Below the pieces are notes generated by a model. It worked only from the letters and a program-made list of their open reading frames with translations. It searched no databases and was not told the DNA's origin. Both the position numbers and the translations under genes were made by a program. Source: Mytilus californianus (taxonomy: Eukaryota > Mollusca > Bivalvia > Mytilida > Mytilidae). From it: a stretch of 64,000 bases of DNA. The stretch's first letter is position 1. Each line of letters opens with the position of its first letter. Shown piece by piece: positions 1-12,973 of this stretch. Location of the stretch: positions 67,054,100-67,118,099 of the forward strand of contig NW_026262712.1 in NCBI RefSeq assembly GCF_021869535.1, read 5' to 3'.

Positions 1-455
1 ATATTTCTTATTGTGCTTAGCACAATAACGTGCCAATTGGAAAATTTGTTTGGCAGTTTATGGTACTCGGCTGTTGTAAACTTTAAGTAACGCGGTAATA
101 TCTTTGTGTGAACGTAACGTCGTTCCCGGCAAATTTGACAGTTGCCGATTTTGCGTTACGAAATTCCGCCAACATGTGGCATTCTACATTTCTTTAGTTA
201 CTGCTATTTACATGCTTTATATTGCTAAATCGGTGTCAAGACGGATGAAATCGTGCTTTTGTTCTATATAATCCAATGTTTATGTACGCATTCACAGTGA
301 TTTACATGATTAACCTTGAACGTTAGGGACATATTTTCTTCCACGCAACGTTATTGTGTGATTTGGCATATAAAAAGGGGATTTCCCGTGGAAAACATGA
401 TTATGACTTGAATTTGAACTGAGCACCACGGATATCTATAGATAAATACTTGACG
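1..455. other. AT-rich sequence, no gene seen
   Basis: No domain, RNA gene or clear repeat was recognised. The stretch is AT-rich and has stops in all frames apart from short chance ORFs. Confidence 0.5.
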
Positions 456-770
456 TACAAACATGTTTAACCCCGCCACATTCTTTATGTGTTTGTCCCA
501 AGTCAGGAGCCTGTAGTTCAGTGGTTTTCGTTGGTTCATGTCTGTCATATTTGTTTTTCGTAAATTGTTTTGTTATAAATTAGGCCGTTAGTTTTCTCAA
601 TTGAATTGTTTCATATTTTTCATGTCCGGGTCTTTTATAGCCGATCATACGATATGGGTTTTCCCATTGTTGAAGGCCGTACGGTTGCCTATAATTGCTT
701 ACATCCACCTCATTTGAACTTTTGTGGATAGTTGTCTCATTGGCAATCATACCTCATCTCCTTATTTTTA
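456..770 (+). repeat. Dispersed 3' tail repeat, copy 1
   Basis: The stretch contains the landmarks of a tail that recurs about nine times here: AACCCCGCCACATTC, AGTCAGGAGCCTGTAGTTC, AAGGCCGTACGG and finally GTTGTCTCATTGGCAATCAT. It matches copy 2 at 4.49-4.92 kb, which follows Penelope-like coding sequence, and continues 3' beyond the point where copy 2 breaks off. It is probably the 3' end of a 5'-truncated retroelement. Recall from mussel genomic sequence supports a bivalve repeat; the family name is unknown to me. Confidence 0.7.
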
Positions 771-1904
771 TATTGATTGCAGGGTTTGTTGCTCGTACTG
801 TGTGGATGCTGTAGAATGTATCCCCGTGCTTGAAGTGTATGCCCTTATATTTTAAAGTTATGGGTTTTTTGCTTGTGAGAGAGCTGTCTACTAATAGCTT
901 TTATTAGTAAATTTGTTCTATTTCTTTAAATTTAAATTTAGGCTATCATATTTGACCCCTCCTATGGTTTTACTAAGTATTCTTATATTTGCAGTTCTTG
1001 CCCTGTGTTTGTTATATGTTTGCTATGTTTTACTCAAGTCTAAACATCGGGCAGTTGGTTCGAGGACACAGTTATCGTCCTTTGATTTTCGTTGTCCCAA
1101 ATATTGTCCCTATTGTGGACAGTATATTACTTACTAAATTTCAGTATATTTTATGGAGGAAATATAAAGTAGGTGGATGAAATTTTATGTTTTTTAAATA
1201 ACTTTGGGTGATGTATTTTTAGGTAAAGTAGTGATTTGGTTTATTTTAATAAGGTCAAAATTTAGTATATCTGAACCTGTCATACTGAGTAACAGATCTC
1301 CTTCACATAGAATTGTCCATAGTTTTAGTCAGAGCTAGTAAAATCTTTTTGAGATATAGCAGGAGCGTTTTTTTTTATTTGAATTTATTGTCTTAAAGAA
1401 ATACACAACGAAATAACAGTGTTCTCGGGCCAGTTAACTACAGCTTTTATTAGAATTCTTCGACTGCACTACTTATGTCTACTCATCCCGTAATTATGAT
1501 CCTAATTCAAAGCTTTGACTTTCGGCCTCTTTTACTTTTCTACTTTTAAACAATATAATATCATGATTTTAAGAAACGGTAAAATAACAAAAAACCTCTC
1601 CACACTTCGGATATCCACGTGCTTAAAAACCGCGTTCCTAATTTAAATTCAACTTTTGCTAATCGAAATGCACCTTAAAAATTTAGCACATTTCATAATT
1701 GTGTTAAAGAAGGCAATGCCTCTGCAGCTAGATTGTTCAACAAAAACGCACGTGGATATCCACAAATATTCCCGTGCAATGCGAGAAAATGACAAACCTG
1801 CTCCAGATTGTCTTCAGATAACACAGTTCGGTCATCAGTGAACGGAAGAACTTTTTCTCTCTCCTTTTCATGTGACATTACTTGAAAAACCCAAAGCCTC
1901 ATAT
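771..1904. other. Intergenic, no gene supported
   Basis: A 74-codon ORF at 913-1137 (+) has one hydrophobic segment and a CPYCGQ motif near its end, but nothing else supports it as a gene. The rest is AT-rich with no recognised repeat. The last 250 bases may be decayed 5' sequence of the Penelope-like element that follows, but I cannot read a domain in it. Confidence 0.4.
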
Positions 1905-4302
1905 ATCTTGTAACATGAACAAAACCGAAATGTAGTATTCAATATGTTGGGCAAACTGGACGTGAATTTTTCAAACGAACACAAGAACATCTATACCGCT
2001 TCCGCAGACCTAAGAAATTCAAAAGTTTGATTTACCAACATTTAGAAAAACACAAACAAAATATTAAATTTATCAAATTCCAACCACTTCAAACCGTCCA
2101 TAAACAACCAGGACAATCACATAAACAGTTTGAAGATTCCCGTAAAATTTGCAAACTGTCTTGGATTAAACGACTACAGACAGCGTATCCCCTAAGTCTA
2201 AATGACAATATCATTGGGCCAAGGGAACATATCTAAAACTTCCTCTATTGATATCATGACTATTATTGATAAAAGACAACGCAATCATAGGTCTCATGGC
2301 AATCGCATTAACCGCAATCAACGAAATAAACATTGTTCTAATTTTAAACTTGATGATTTTTATCTATATTTAAAAAATATGGTAACATCAATTATTATAC
2401 AAACTGGGTCAAATGCCAATTAAATAATTACATAATATTTATAACGAGTGTGAAACAATATCGTTTTTCAGTCCAAAATATGAGTGTACACGAATTATTA
2501 CAGCTTTTTGTCACCATAAACTGTTCCCTCAAATTGACAAACCTGATGATCATAAAAAGTATTTTCTAAAAATAAAATACATTAATAGAGGTATGATTTT
2601 ATTAATTTGTCTAGTATTTTTCATTACTCTACCGTTCAAAACGTTATACCTCCATATTTTGATAACATTGAGCCACCTATAATTTCTTATTCGTATAAAA
2701 AAAAAACAGCAGAAGTTTAATTTTAATTATACGTCAGTTACATCCGAAGTCAGTAAAGAAAATAATGCTCCTTCAACATGAGACTGTGAAACATTGAAGT
2801 TTAGATACTGTATGATCCCTATGGCCATGTAATTACAGGGGACCTCAACATCGTTCAAGACCGAGAGGTTATAAACTTTCTGTAAAAAGGACCAACATAT
2901 CGTCCACCGTCGAAAATCAATTGGGAAGAGTGTCGTCAGGTTATTAAAGATGCTCTGTCGTCCTATTTTAAAAAATGGTGTAAAGGGGAGAAATCTGACA
3001 ATTGATTCCAATTTAGATAAATGTCTGAATATTGTCGATACTCGCATATCACATTTCGAAAATAATTTAGGAATAAATAAAAGAGTAAATAATACGCCCA
3101 TTTCTACGATTAAAAACAAAATTCAAATACTATCAAAAGCGTTTTGTGTTCGTACCGGCCGACAAAGCAGCCAACAATGTGGTGGTGGTATGATGTAAAT
3201 ACTACACGGAAGTCCTTAAGAATGAAATTATACATTCAACTATATTCAAGGCCGTACGCTCAACAGCGAGTCATACAGTAAATAATCATGTCACTACTAC
3301 AGCTCAGCTAAAGGCCTCCTCTGAACATTTGAAGGTCCCCACAGTGTATTGGTTACCTAAACTACACAAAAAACCCGTAAAATATCGTTTTTGTAATAAA
3401 ACATATGAAAACAGCGGAATGAACCATTTTAAAACTTTTGATGGTACTTTTGATTCGGTTGACAGTTTTGACTTTTCCACTCTTTATACTACATTTCCAC
3501 ACAATCTTATTAAACAAAACTTTTCCTATCTAATTAAATGGTCGTATGATAAATCTGGTTGGAAATTTATTTGCTGCAACTCATATAAAGCTTTTTTCTC
3601 TAAATATTCTAGATATACTTCCTGGACAACCTTGAACCTGGTTCTCCTTGACAACATTTATGTATGTTTCGGCAATAAAGTTTATCGACAGGTTGTAGGT
3701 ATTCCTATGGACACCAAATGTGTCCCTTTAATAGCAGACTTGTTCCTTTACTGTTATGAATCACAGTTTATGGCCAAACTCAGTAAAGAACCGTCTAAAT
3801 TCCATTTAATTGACAAATTCAACAACACTTACCGTTATCTTGATGATATTTTTTCGTTAAATAATCAAGAATTCTCTAAATATACTCCCGAAATTTACCC
3901 TAAGGAACTTACTTTAAAAAAATCAAATATTAATAGCAATAACTGTCCTTTCCTAGATTTAGATATTTCAGTATTACACCAGAAACTCTACACAAAAATT
4001 TACGACAAAAGGGATGATTTTCCTTTGGCACCGTCTTACGGTGTTTATATAACCCATTTTTTTCGATATGCTCGTGTCTGTAGTGACGTTTTGGATTTCA
4101 ATGAGCGTAATCCATGTATTACTAGTAAATTATAAGTCAGGGATTTCGTAACCACAAATTACTTAAAACCTTTACTAAATTCTTCCATAGATATAAAGAT
4201 TTCGTCTGCATGTTTGGCTATACCTGTAGAAAACTTATTCCAAACGGTATAGCACATCCTAAATTTTACGGTGATATTGTAAACCGAGGCCCGGAAATTT
4301 AG
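1905..4302 (+). pseudogene. Degenerate Penelope-like retroelement, GIY-YIG nuclease upstream of reverse transcriptase
   Basis: Read across several frameshifts and stops, one coding region runs from a nuclease to an RT. At 1940-2236 the frame has YVGQTGREFF followed by an Arg and a Glu-His pair, the pattern of a GIY-YIG (URI) nuclease. A basic linker follows (about 2205-2423, RSHGNRINRN). The RT part runs from about 2838. It has PADKAANNVVVV (about 3150-3190), WLPKLHKKP, DFSTLYTTFPH with the first catalytic Asp, VVGIPMDTKC, and RYLDDIF with the Asp pair near 3841-3846. A last block at 4138-4302 ends in FYGDIVNRG. About 20 residues are missing after KRDDF near 4020. Canonical Penelope elements carry the nuclease after the RT; here it lies before it, as in the permuted (Naiad/Chlamys-type) group. 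It is clearly inactive. Confidence 0.8.
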
Positions 4303-4922
4303 ATACGATCCGGGTTAACTTATCAATCCTTTAAATAAACTTATTCTAAAAGGTTACCTATTCAACACTGTAATTAAATCCTTGAATATTGTTTTATTGG
4401 TATAAATATTGATTTTGTTATCAGTAAATTAAAACCATACTGAATATTACACATATGCACTTTCACGGTACTACAATCTGTAGATACCTATAGTTTGGCA
4501 TTGCACAAGGTCATGTTTTTCTCTGACTGTTAATGACGTCGTTACACTAAATCCATTGGACGTTGGATGTGTACTGATTGATATTTTAGTCTTAGATACA
4601 TGATTTTTTTATTAGTTGTTATTGGCTTTGAACTAGCTGTCAGCAACTGCGAGTACTCTCAGATTTGTACTTAGTGTCTTTTTGTTGTGGAGATGTATAA
4701 GTACCCGTCCACGTCCACTCTGTGTTTTTGTTAGATATCTTTCTATTTGTATCCATCTGATGAGTTAAGCCTATTTCAATTGATTTTTATAGTTTGTTCT
4801 TATATTATACTGTTACACCACTGTCCCAGGTTAGGATGACGGTTGAGCGCCCAAAAACATGTTTAACCCCGCCACATTCTTTATGTGCCTGTCCCAAGTC
4901 AGGAGCCTGTAGTTCAGTGGTT
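4303..4922 (+). repeat. 3' region of the Penelope-like element with tail repeat copy 2
   Basis: Non-coding sequence directly follows the last RT block. From about 4490 it holds the dispersed tail (GGCATTGCACAAGGTC, then CTGATGAGTTAAGCC, then AACCCCGCCACATTC). The tail breaks off at 4922 within AGTTCAGTGGTT, where Ty3-like sequence begins. The match to copies at 59.3 and 60.7 kb, also next to Penelope-like coding remnants, ties the tail to this retroelement group. Confidence 0.7.
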
Positions 4923-6199
4923 AGGCATTGATTGAATATATCTAAAAACTATTGTTGTCTTAAATATAAGGCAACAATTATAACATTGGTGGCAGCGTAC
5001 TACATTTTCTTTTTTAAGAAAGTTTTACGAATCTACGAGACAATTTACTTGGCACGCATTTACATAAGTAAACAAATTTTTAAATTTTTACTGTTCATAT
5101 TTTATTCTATTTGGATACACCTAAAAGAAATGAACATATAAAAAGGACACTTCAACAAAAGCTGAAAGGTAAGAAAAGTAGAGTTGGTGAGATTACTTTA
5201 GTTATAGTATATATTTAAGAAGTTTTATATTCAACAAGGATAAACTTTAATCCAAGTTGGTGAGAAATAATATAGTAATATAGTAAATTAAAAGGATAAA
5301 TATAAATACAAGTGGAAATAATATAGTAAAATAGTATACGTCAACAAGGATAAACTCTAATCCAAGTTGAATTTTAAACTAGAAAAATTCTAGAGTCAAA
5401 TATTCAATAAGGATAAAATAAAATCCAAGTTGAGCTACATTAAAATTGAATACCTTATTCAACACCGTTAAATTTTAATCCAAGTTGAGTTTTAAGTTTA
5501 GAAGTCTATTTTCATCAAGGATAAATTTTAATCCAAGTTGAGTTTTAAATATGAATCCAAGTTGATTATTAAATTAAATAATAATATTTCAATAGGATTA
5601 ACGTTGAAGAATTTATAGTCCATTTCACAAGCTGTAAATTATATAGTTCATTTTACAAAGTTTTTTAAACTATATAGTTCATTTCATAAACTTATTCTTT
5701 TTCAACAAGGATAAATCTGAAGCCACGTTGAGTTATTAAATTAAATAATAATATTTCAATAGGGTTAAAGTTGAAGAATTTATAGTCCATTTCACAAGCT
5801 GTAAATTATATAGTTCATTTTACAAACTAACTTTGACAGTAATCTAAGTTATAGGTAAATGTAAAAATATTATTTTCAACAAGGTCAAAGTTGAACATCT
5901 ATAGTCTTTTTCGAATTTGTAATTTATATAGTTCATTTCACAGTTTTTTCTAACAATAAGGATAAATTGATTGACCAAGTTTAGATAATTTGAGCCCTTT
6001 AAGTGCATTCAACAATAATACATATTAATCCAAGTTGATTCAATAGTAAGGCTAAGGAAAGTTCTACATTTCAATAAAGGTAAATATAAATCCAAGTTGA
6101 ATAATTCTGAAATAAGTACAAAATCAACAAGGATAAATTTCAATCCAAGTTGAATTTTTCATAGAAAATCTTCACCCTAGTCTATATTTTAAAAGTAAA
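4923..6199 (+). repeat. Leader of a truncated Ty3-like element with about 13 imperfect hairpin repeats
   Basis: About 13 loosely spaced copies of a roughly 30-base unit occur between 5235 and 6155. Each begins CAACAAGGATAAA and ends ATCCAAGTTGA. The two halves are complementary except for an AA/AA mismatch, so each can fold as a short hairpin. A second repeat (TATAGTTCATTT with flanks) is interspersed at 5611-5945. TTGGTGGCAGCG near 4984 could be a primer-binding site, with the bases before it the last remnant of a 5' LTR. That would mean the LTR was cut at 4922. The PBS reading is weak. Confidence 0.5.
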
Positions 6200-8072
6200 A
6201 TGTATAATTTAAGAGACAGATCTCGTATACCACAGGGGTCCAATTCACTTGGTAGTGAAATTACCACATTAGCAAGTTTAACCATTCCCACTTGGTCTGT
6301 TGCATCTACAAATATGGATACCTGCTCATTGGGGATGCCACTTCTCATAATTATTTAGAGTCGAACCAGGCTATTAGTTTAAACCAGGGGGAGATATGTA
6401 CAAGCTCCAGGCCATTTCTTTGTACTGGGAACAATACAGGAAGAGAGATTACTCACCGATTTGAACTAAATGCTAGTTCTTTGGGCAATTTTAGTCTGAA
6501 TTTATCAGGGGATAGTATTCAAAGGGAGGTAAGCACAAACCCATGTCTTTTTCCAACTCAAAGTAAAAGTGATAGTACTATAGCGACTTTGACAAGAGCA
6601 AAATCATGTGAGAGTGAGGAAATGATAAATTTGAGACAAGAATTAGAGGCATTTAAGAAATAAAACCTTCAGATGAAAACAATGCTCAACATTTTCCTCA
6701 GATTGAACCTGACCATAGAATCAGTAGTCAAATTCGTCATGCAAATGTTCCGCAACCAGCATACTCCTACATTAGTACAATGCCAGAGATCCAGCAACGT
6801 TCAAACTACTCCTCCACTAGAACAACTATGCCTGAGATCGAGCAACGTCCGAACTACTCGCAGTATCCAAACAACTCAACAGTACCAAACTGGTTACCTA
6901 GGCAACAGCATAGTGGTTTATAGAATTTGAAAACTCCAAACAAGATAATGGACGAAGAACCAGAGTGCCATTTTACAACGGCAGGGATCCTTGGAATGCT
7001 TATATGCAATTCGAGCTGATTGCAGAGATCAATAGATGGGATATTGATACCTAAGCTATTGAATTAGTAACAGCACTTATAGATGAGGCAATGGTTTATG
7101 CATCCTAGTTTTTACCTGAGACCAAGAGATCTTTCTTTGGGTTGTGTGCAGCTATGTCGAACAGATTTGGTGACCATGGATATCCCGAGACTTGTAGACA
7201 GGAGCTGCACACATTAAGAAAACAAGGCAGAGAGAGCATTCATTACTATGCATCCAGGGTAGAAATGCTGGTCAGAAAGTCATTTCCTACTATCGATGCA
7301 GCCACTCACAGTACATTGAGTGTCGAGTACAAGCTAAGAGGACTAACTGACCAGAGCGTTGAAATAGAATTACTGACAAAGAGGATTACTAGTATGACTG
7401 AGGCTATTCACCAGGTGACCTTGTACGAAACGTACAAAAGAGGGACTAGGGACAGGAACATACGTCAGCTTACTACACAAGATACTGTTGATTCAAATGA
7501 ATTTGAAGACGATGTAAAAATAATGAAAGTTGGTGGAAAGAGATATGTCTCAGAGGAGAGACTTACCCAATTTGAAAGAGGGAAAGATTCCATCACCCAG
7601 TCCATCACCCAGTCAGTAGGGGGCGAGAGATAATTCAGAAAGAGGTGACAAAATATCACAAACCTGATGTAAACCAAAGTCATAGACAAAACCAACAGTA
7701 TAAAGACAACAGAACCAAATCAAGAACAACTAGATGTTTTAACTGCAATGAAGAAGGACATTATATTAAAGACTGTAGAAAACCAAGACAAATCCAAAGT
7801 AGTACAGAAAACAGAGGGTTTACCACTGAAAAAAATGTTCAAGAGGGTACACCACAGAATTCTTTAAACTGTTAAGGGTTGAGACTGTTGGCCAAGTGAC
7901 AGCCCCTGAAAGACTTAAAAAAAATATTAACACAGTAGAAATTAAGGATACTAGTATATTGACAATGAAGTACATGTATGATGATGATGAATTTGATATA
8001 TTTAATCAGGACCTGAGCATAAATTTATTGTTTGGGGATGAAGAAATACAGATGAGCAAAAATACCATATGA
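6200..8072 (+). pseudogene. Broken gag of a Ty3/gypsy-like retrotransposon
   Basis: An ATG at 6200 opens a frame that stops at 6358. Later pieces lie in other frames: 6292-6663 (ending in a coiled-coil-like ELEAFKK), a Pro/Gln-rich piece to about 6920, 6963-7053 with FYNGRDPWNAYMQFE (Ty3-type gag start), and 7142-7633 with a capsid-like helical region (SRVEMLVRKSFP). A CCHC zinc knuckle, CFNCNEEGHYIKDC, lies at 7734-7776. A further open stretch runs to about 8072. No protease, RT, RNase H or integrase follows, so pol is missing. At least four frame breaks make it non-functional. Confidence 0.75.
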
Positions 8073-8614
8073 AGTAAGTGGTAGTGCCAAACCGAAAAAA
8101 ACGAAAAATTAAAACCTTTTTAAATATATGACTTGACAGACTCGTCAGACCTGTTTTATTTGAACATGCCGACAAAAGAGGGTAAGAAGGGTTATTTGAC
8201 TCTAATATTAAGTCCATTTTGTCAAGGCCTAAGTCACTAAGTTGCAAACAGTTTCAAGTTGATGCACAAACATGTGAAAAAAGAGAAACAGAACTATTTC
8301 AAACTTTTAGTTAAAAGCCTTGACATTTTCATCCCAAGCAGGACTAAAACAAACCGAGATAGGATGAAAATCAACAAAAATGTTCCAGAGTCCAACCACA
8401 TGTATGTCTTAGAAACATAGATCATAAAATTCATCTATCTTAATATTTCTTTTAACTATGAGACATTGTGATAATAGTTATCATATCTTGCAAAGACGGA
8501 ATATTTGGCTAGATATGTGGGCCTTTTATATTCGATTAGGCTCTTTTATAACTTTCAGTGGGGATTTAATATAAATTACCAATTAAATGGGCCAATCTTC
8601 AATTTCGTAAATAT
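8073..8614. other. No gene seen
   Basis: AT-rich sequence after the gag remnant. No pol domain is readable in any frame and no repeat family was recognised. Confidence 0.4.
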
Positions 8615-8765
8615 TAAAGGGACTATCCAAAACTCATAATTCGATGAGAGACCGACACAAATTATGGCTAAAAACAGAAAAAAAGACGGAAAGACAACAG
8701 TCTACAAAACACTACATATAGAAAACTAAAGACTGAGCAAAACGAACTCCACCAAGTTTCATAAC
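8615..8765 (-). repeat. Dispersed mussel-type repeat fragment
   Basis: The stretch with AGACAACAGTCTACAAAAC and AAAACTAAAGACTGAGC matches, in opposite orientation, the block near 53.2-53.4 kb (GTTGCTTAGTCTTTAG and following). A related piece lies at 44.02-44.10 kb (CCATGGCATTGTCAGTCTG). I recall it as abundant in mussel sequence; its class is unknown. Confidence 0.45.
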
Positions 8766-9685
8766 CTTGTAGTTTCAGATGAGTATTTCATTTTGTCCGA
8801 TCAAAACCAAACATTGCCTCTGATTACAAAATGTGATATTCATAGAGTTCCAATGAGAACAATGTGTCGCTAATGCCGGTTTACCCGATAAAAATAATTG
8901 AGGATTAATTGAAGAGGGTTTTCCAATCATCAGTCTCGTTAAATTTCAAAACATTTTGCCGCGTAATTTTAGGAGATATTTGAAAAATTGGATTTCAGAA
9001 TCAAAGATTGTCTTAAGTAGCCATGTTTTCACCTGATTGTAACAAAATAAAGTACTTCGGTTCAACTTGGCCGCGTAAATTCAGAGAAGATAATGAAAAT
9101 GTAAACTGTCTAACAAAGAACAGACAGAAGCAAAATGATAGCTGTAGCTAACATGGCCTGTTTAAAACATGATAAAACACCAACACATATCCTAATTTAT
9201 GTTTTAGGTATTCTCTTCGGAGAAACTTATTTTATGTAGACCTGTTCTTACTTTTTAGACTTTATTGTGTAAGAATTACATAACGAAGAAGTTTCATACG
9301 ATGCTGTAATTCTGATTGACCGAGGCATTCCAGAAGTTGATTTGATTACTGCATAACAGTGCAACATTAAAACAATGCATAGAAAAACAAACGAAAGGCT
9401 TGATTCAATTTCATAGATGTATCACAAAAATGTAGTTATATGAATTAAAAACTTTTTTTTGTAATTTAATAGGGTTGTAAAAACGTTAAACGTGTGCACA
9501 GTTTTTAACTTTTAGTATGATGAGCTTCTGCGCTTCATACAAAATGTAGTTCGTCGCCTGTTTTGATGGGGTTTATGTTGTTCAATGTTAAGTTTTATGT
9601 ATAGGTTTCTGAAAATTATTGGGTTTTTTTTTGGTTTTTTTGCAATGATATTGACTGCTTTTTATTGGACTTTTTGTTTGGATTA
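8766..9685. other. No gene seen
   Basis: No reading frame of interest, RNA gene or recognised repeat was found in this stretch. Confidence 0.4.
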
Positions 9686-9940
9686 TGGTTTCGGTGGCCG
9701 AGTTGTCTAATTTGTTAATCTACTGTGTCACTAACACGTCAACACTGAGGGTGTGAGTACGAAATCTCGCTCGTTCCAGTTGCGTTCGACTCCAATCATA
9801 ATTGATTAGAACTGCTAGTTTTCCTCAGAAGGTCGGTGGTTTTCTCCGGGCACTCAGACTTCCTCCACAATTAAAAGCTAGCCGCAAAGAAATTGCCAAA
9901 AGTGTTGAAAGTGCGGTTATACACCACCAAACAATCAATC
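9686..9940 (+). mobile_element. tRNA-derived SINE, degraded copy
   Basis: The left end, CGGTGGCCGAGTTGTCTAA, is a pol III A box in a tRNA-like head. A damaged B box lies near 9750 (GTGTGAGTACGAAATCTC). A central domain follows (GGTCGGTGGTTTTCTCCG), then a tail of CAATCAATC near 9933-9940. Order and sequence match the two better copies at 25.25-25.51 and 42.71-42.96 kb, which lie on the other strand. No target duplication was seen. It is the most diverged of the three. Confidence 0.75.
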
Positions 9941-11789
9941 GTATACCATTAGCTTGCAAAAGGGTTCCGAAAATTCCGTCGATTGTGTCAATTCCTATCT
10001 CACCCATAGTTTAATGTCTAACTCTTCAGATTGATTAAATGGCAGTGTAACATACGAGGACGTGAACGCCGAGTCTTTATTTCCATATTATTCAATTTGT
10101 AGGCCAGTTTTCTCAATAATGTTTATCCTTTATTCTCTAGAACCCCAGTATTCTCTTTTCTATTTTTTGCCTATTATTCTTTAAACCCAATGTATAGTCT
10201 TGACTATAAGTTCAATCATAGTTATTAAGTGAAAACAAAATTTAGTGTTAAAGTTCCAGCCAGGTTCAAAATGATCCAAAGATCACTGTGTTGACGGTTG
10301 AGAAGTATCCATATCAATGCCATCGTATACGCAAATCATACATTTTTATCTTATAACTAAATTTTGTGCTTTTATAAGCGTTTTACACAGCATATATATC
10401 ATAGCTGTTTTACTTATTTACATAGTTACCCAACACTATCATATATATACACGTTATTGGCCGTGAATATTTAAAAAGTTTGTCTGCAAATATACTACTT
10501 AAAACTGTATTTTAAGAAAAAAAGGTTTAATCAAGCATTCAAATAGAATTTTTGGCAAAATTAGTTTACATTTTTACTGTTATTATTATTTTCATATCTA
10601 TTGAACAGATAGCCATACTTATTTCTAATAAATCATCACAGTGGCTATACATACCTTGAATTTGATGTCAATTTGAGTTTTGAATACCGTTTCAGTTTGC
10701 TTTGCTTAAATGTTTTATGGAAACTTAATTTGTTATTTTACTTTAATAGAATGTTACCAAAACTTGGTACTTAAATCTGGTGGTTTACAGTACCTTAGGT
10801 TAAAAAGTAGAAAGGGGACGTGAGAAAGGAGATGGGGTCAGGCTCGGAATAAGCAATTATGAAAGGGGGCTATGTTCTAATTCTCAACAATTTCTGCTTG
10901 GTTAAAAAATCAAAATAATGGGATTACAACCCTCATGCACAGCCACTGTCCCCTTAATGGATCAAAAAATGGAGGGGAGTGAAAGACAAAACAAGAAGGC
11001 TGTCACTAGTCACAGTGTTACTTCAACCTTATCTTAGTCTACAGTTGTCACAATTGTACAGTCACTACATGCTGACTGCTTATTTTTTTTACATTGTTTG
11101 ATTGTATAGAAGCTTTCCTCTCCATGAACTCAATAATAAATGTACCTACCATTAAATGTGTTTGATCTGTTTATGTAAATTCCTATTTTACACTTAGTTC
11201 ATTCTTGATAAAGTCGACTAACGTCCTCTGAAACGAAAGTGAAAACAAAATGAAATTTGAAACTCATGTTTAGTAATTCATACCGGCAATTATTTAACAC
11301 AATTGTTTTGCTAATATTCTAAAAAATACTTTAGAATAATCTTAAATCCTTAGTAAGTTGGCATGGTTGCTTCGCGTGTATATACCCTTCTTATCGACTA
11401 GGAATGTGAATTAGCTTGTGACTAATTTAAGTGAATATTTTATCATTTGTGTAAACCTGCAATCGACCTTTCTACGTATAGTATACGTTTTAATCGGCAA
11501 TTTGTACATATTTACTTTGGTCTTACTGCCTAATATTTGTTAGGATTATAAACAGGACTTGATGCTCGAAAATATTAGGCAATGAAGTCATGCATCAGTG
11601 CAGCAACGTCGCGTGTTCATGTCCATCCGCTTCAATTTATCCATGAAATGCACTCGACTTCATTCATACAACCGAAAAACTATAACAACGTTTTGAACGC
11701 GTAAAAGAAGTTTTACTAACTAATTAGTTTTATTTCATATTCTCAACCAAAAAAACATTTTGTTAAGACAAATTGCCGATAAAATAAAT
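9941..11789. other. No gene seen; short low-complexity repeats
   Basis: Nothing coding was recognised. About 10,085-10,200 has degenerate TTATTCTCTA-type repeats resembling those at 34.65-34.80 kb. A small inverted repeat of GCCTAATATT lies at about 11,527-11,580. Confidence 0.4.
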
Positions 11790-11906
11790 AATGGCATTTA
11801 ATATTTTGATACTGACTCTATCAGCTCAATTATCAGCTCGCCCTAGCAGGCTCGCTTGATATTCTTGCTGATTAAGTCAGTATCAAAATCAAAAATGCCA
11901 TTATTC
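11790..11906. repeat. Short fold-back (MITE-like) element
   Basis: Arms reading AATAATGGCATTTAATATTT on the left and the complement on the right (ending AAAATGCCATTATT) enclose a small loop around CGCCCTAGCAGG. The arms are about 50 bases and imperfect. It could fold as a hairpin; there is no coding content. Confidence 0.6.
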
Positions 11907-12971
11907 CATATAAGTCCCCTTGTATCCCGCTTCTGTTGTGACCGACTGATTATATCCAAATTAGTTTACCTCCCAGTGTAATTGGGGGTCCTCATCGCGG
12001 TCTGCGTTTAAATCAGTAATGAGGATTTGATTAAAAAAAACAACAAATTTATCGGTTTGGACGTAAAAAAACTATACGTTTAACCGTAAATGTTTAATTG
12101 CAGGATAAAAACAATGTTCATACATTATAGGAACACCTATCCTAAAATGTATTTGTACTCGTTATGAAACACGAGAAAAGCTCGGTGATCATCGCTTTTA
12201 TCTCATTTTTTAAAGCTTGTACAAATATATTTTTTTCCTTCAATGAACAAATATTTTTCTATTTCTAATTACGGTTTTTGGAATCCTATCATTTTACCAT
12301 AAATACATAATTATGGCTCAGATCCCGCTTTTTTTCTTTTTGATTGATTTATAAAATAACGAAAAAATATCGAAATATTTTGGGGTTTTTTAATAGACAT
12401 TTAATCTGCTTATTTCATCCACATTTAACGTCTAGCAAATATATAACAGCCTTTTGTTGGTCGAAAACGCATTTTGGAGGATAATTCTTATGCATTTATT
12501 ACTTTACCGAAAGTGTTAGAACAAAATAAATGGAAATAAATCTCGACTTTGGATGAGACTTTTTACCACTGATTGTCGAAAGCTAGAAAATGTTTTCCAG
12601 AAGGATGATTTTATCTATAAGTAAAGCAATTTAATAAAGTACTACAGATTTAGTCTGTGACCTCTGTCAACATTTGGAATTCTAAAAAAAATTTGAAACG
12701 TTGGTTACAAGGATATCGAACTCGCGATTTTGCATAGCCGGAAACGGTAAGACAGCTTCCTAAAAGAACAGGAAATAGCATTCGTGATTAAAGGGTACGA
12801 TGCATTGAATACCGCGGGACAGGTGATGCAGTCTGAAAACTAAATAACAGCATAGCGGTCATTTTCTCAATGGCATATCGACAGGAGATATATCACAGAT
12901 CCGTATGTTTATATGCGACTTTCTTGGCAAACTGCAATCCGATTAAACTGATTTTTCATACGTTTCTTTTT
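11907..12971. other. No gene seen
   Basis: AT-rich sequence without recognised repeats or domains. Confidence 0.4.
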
Positions 12972-12973
12972 TA

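Noticed and set aside
2727-3119. 130-codon minus-strand ORF
   Set aside because: It is antisense to readable Penelope-like RT sequence.
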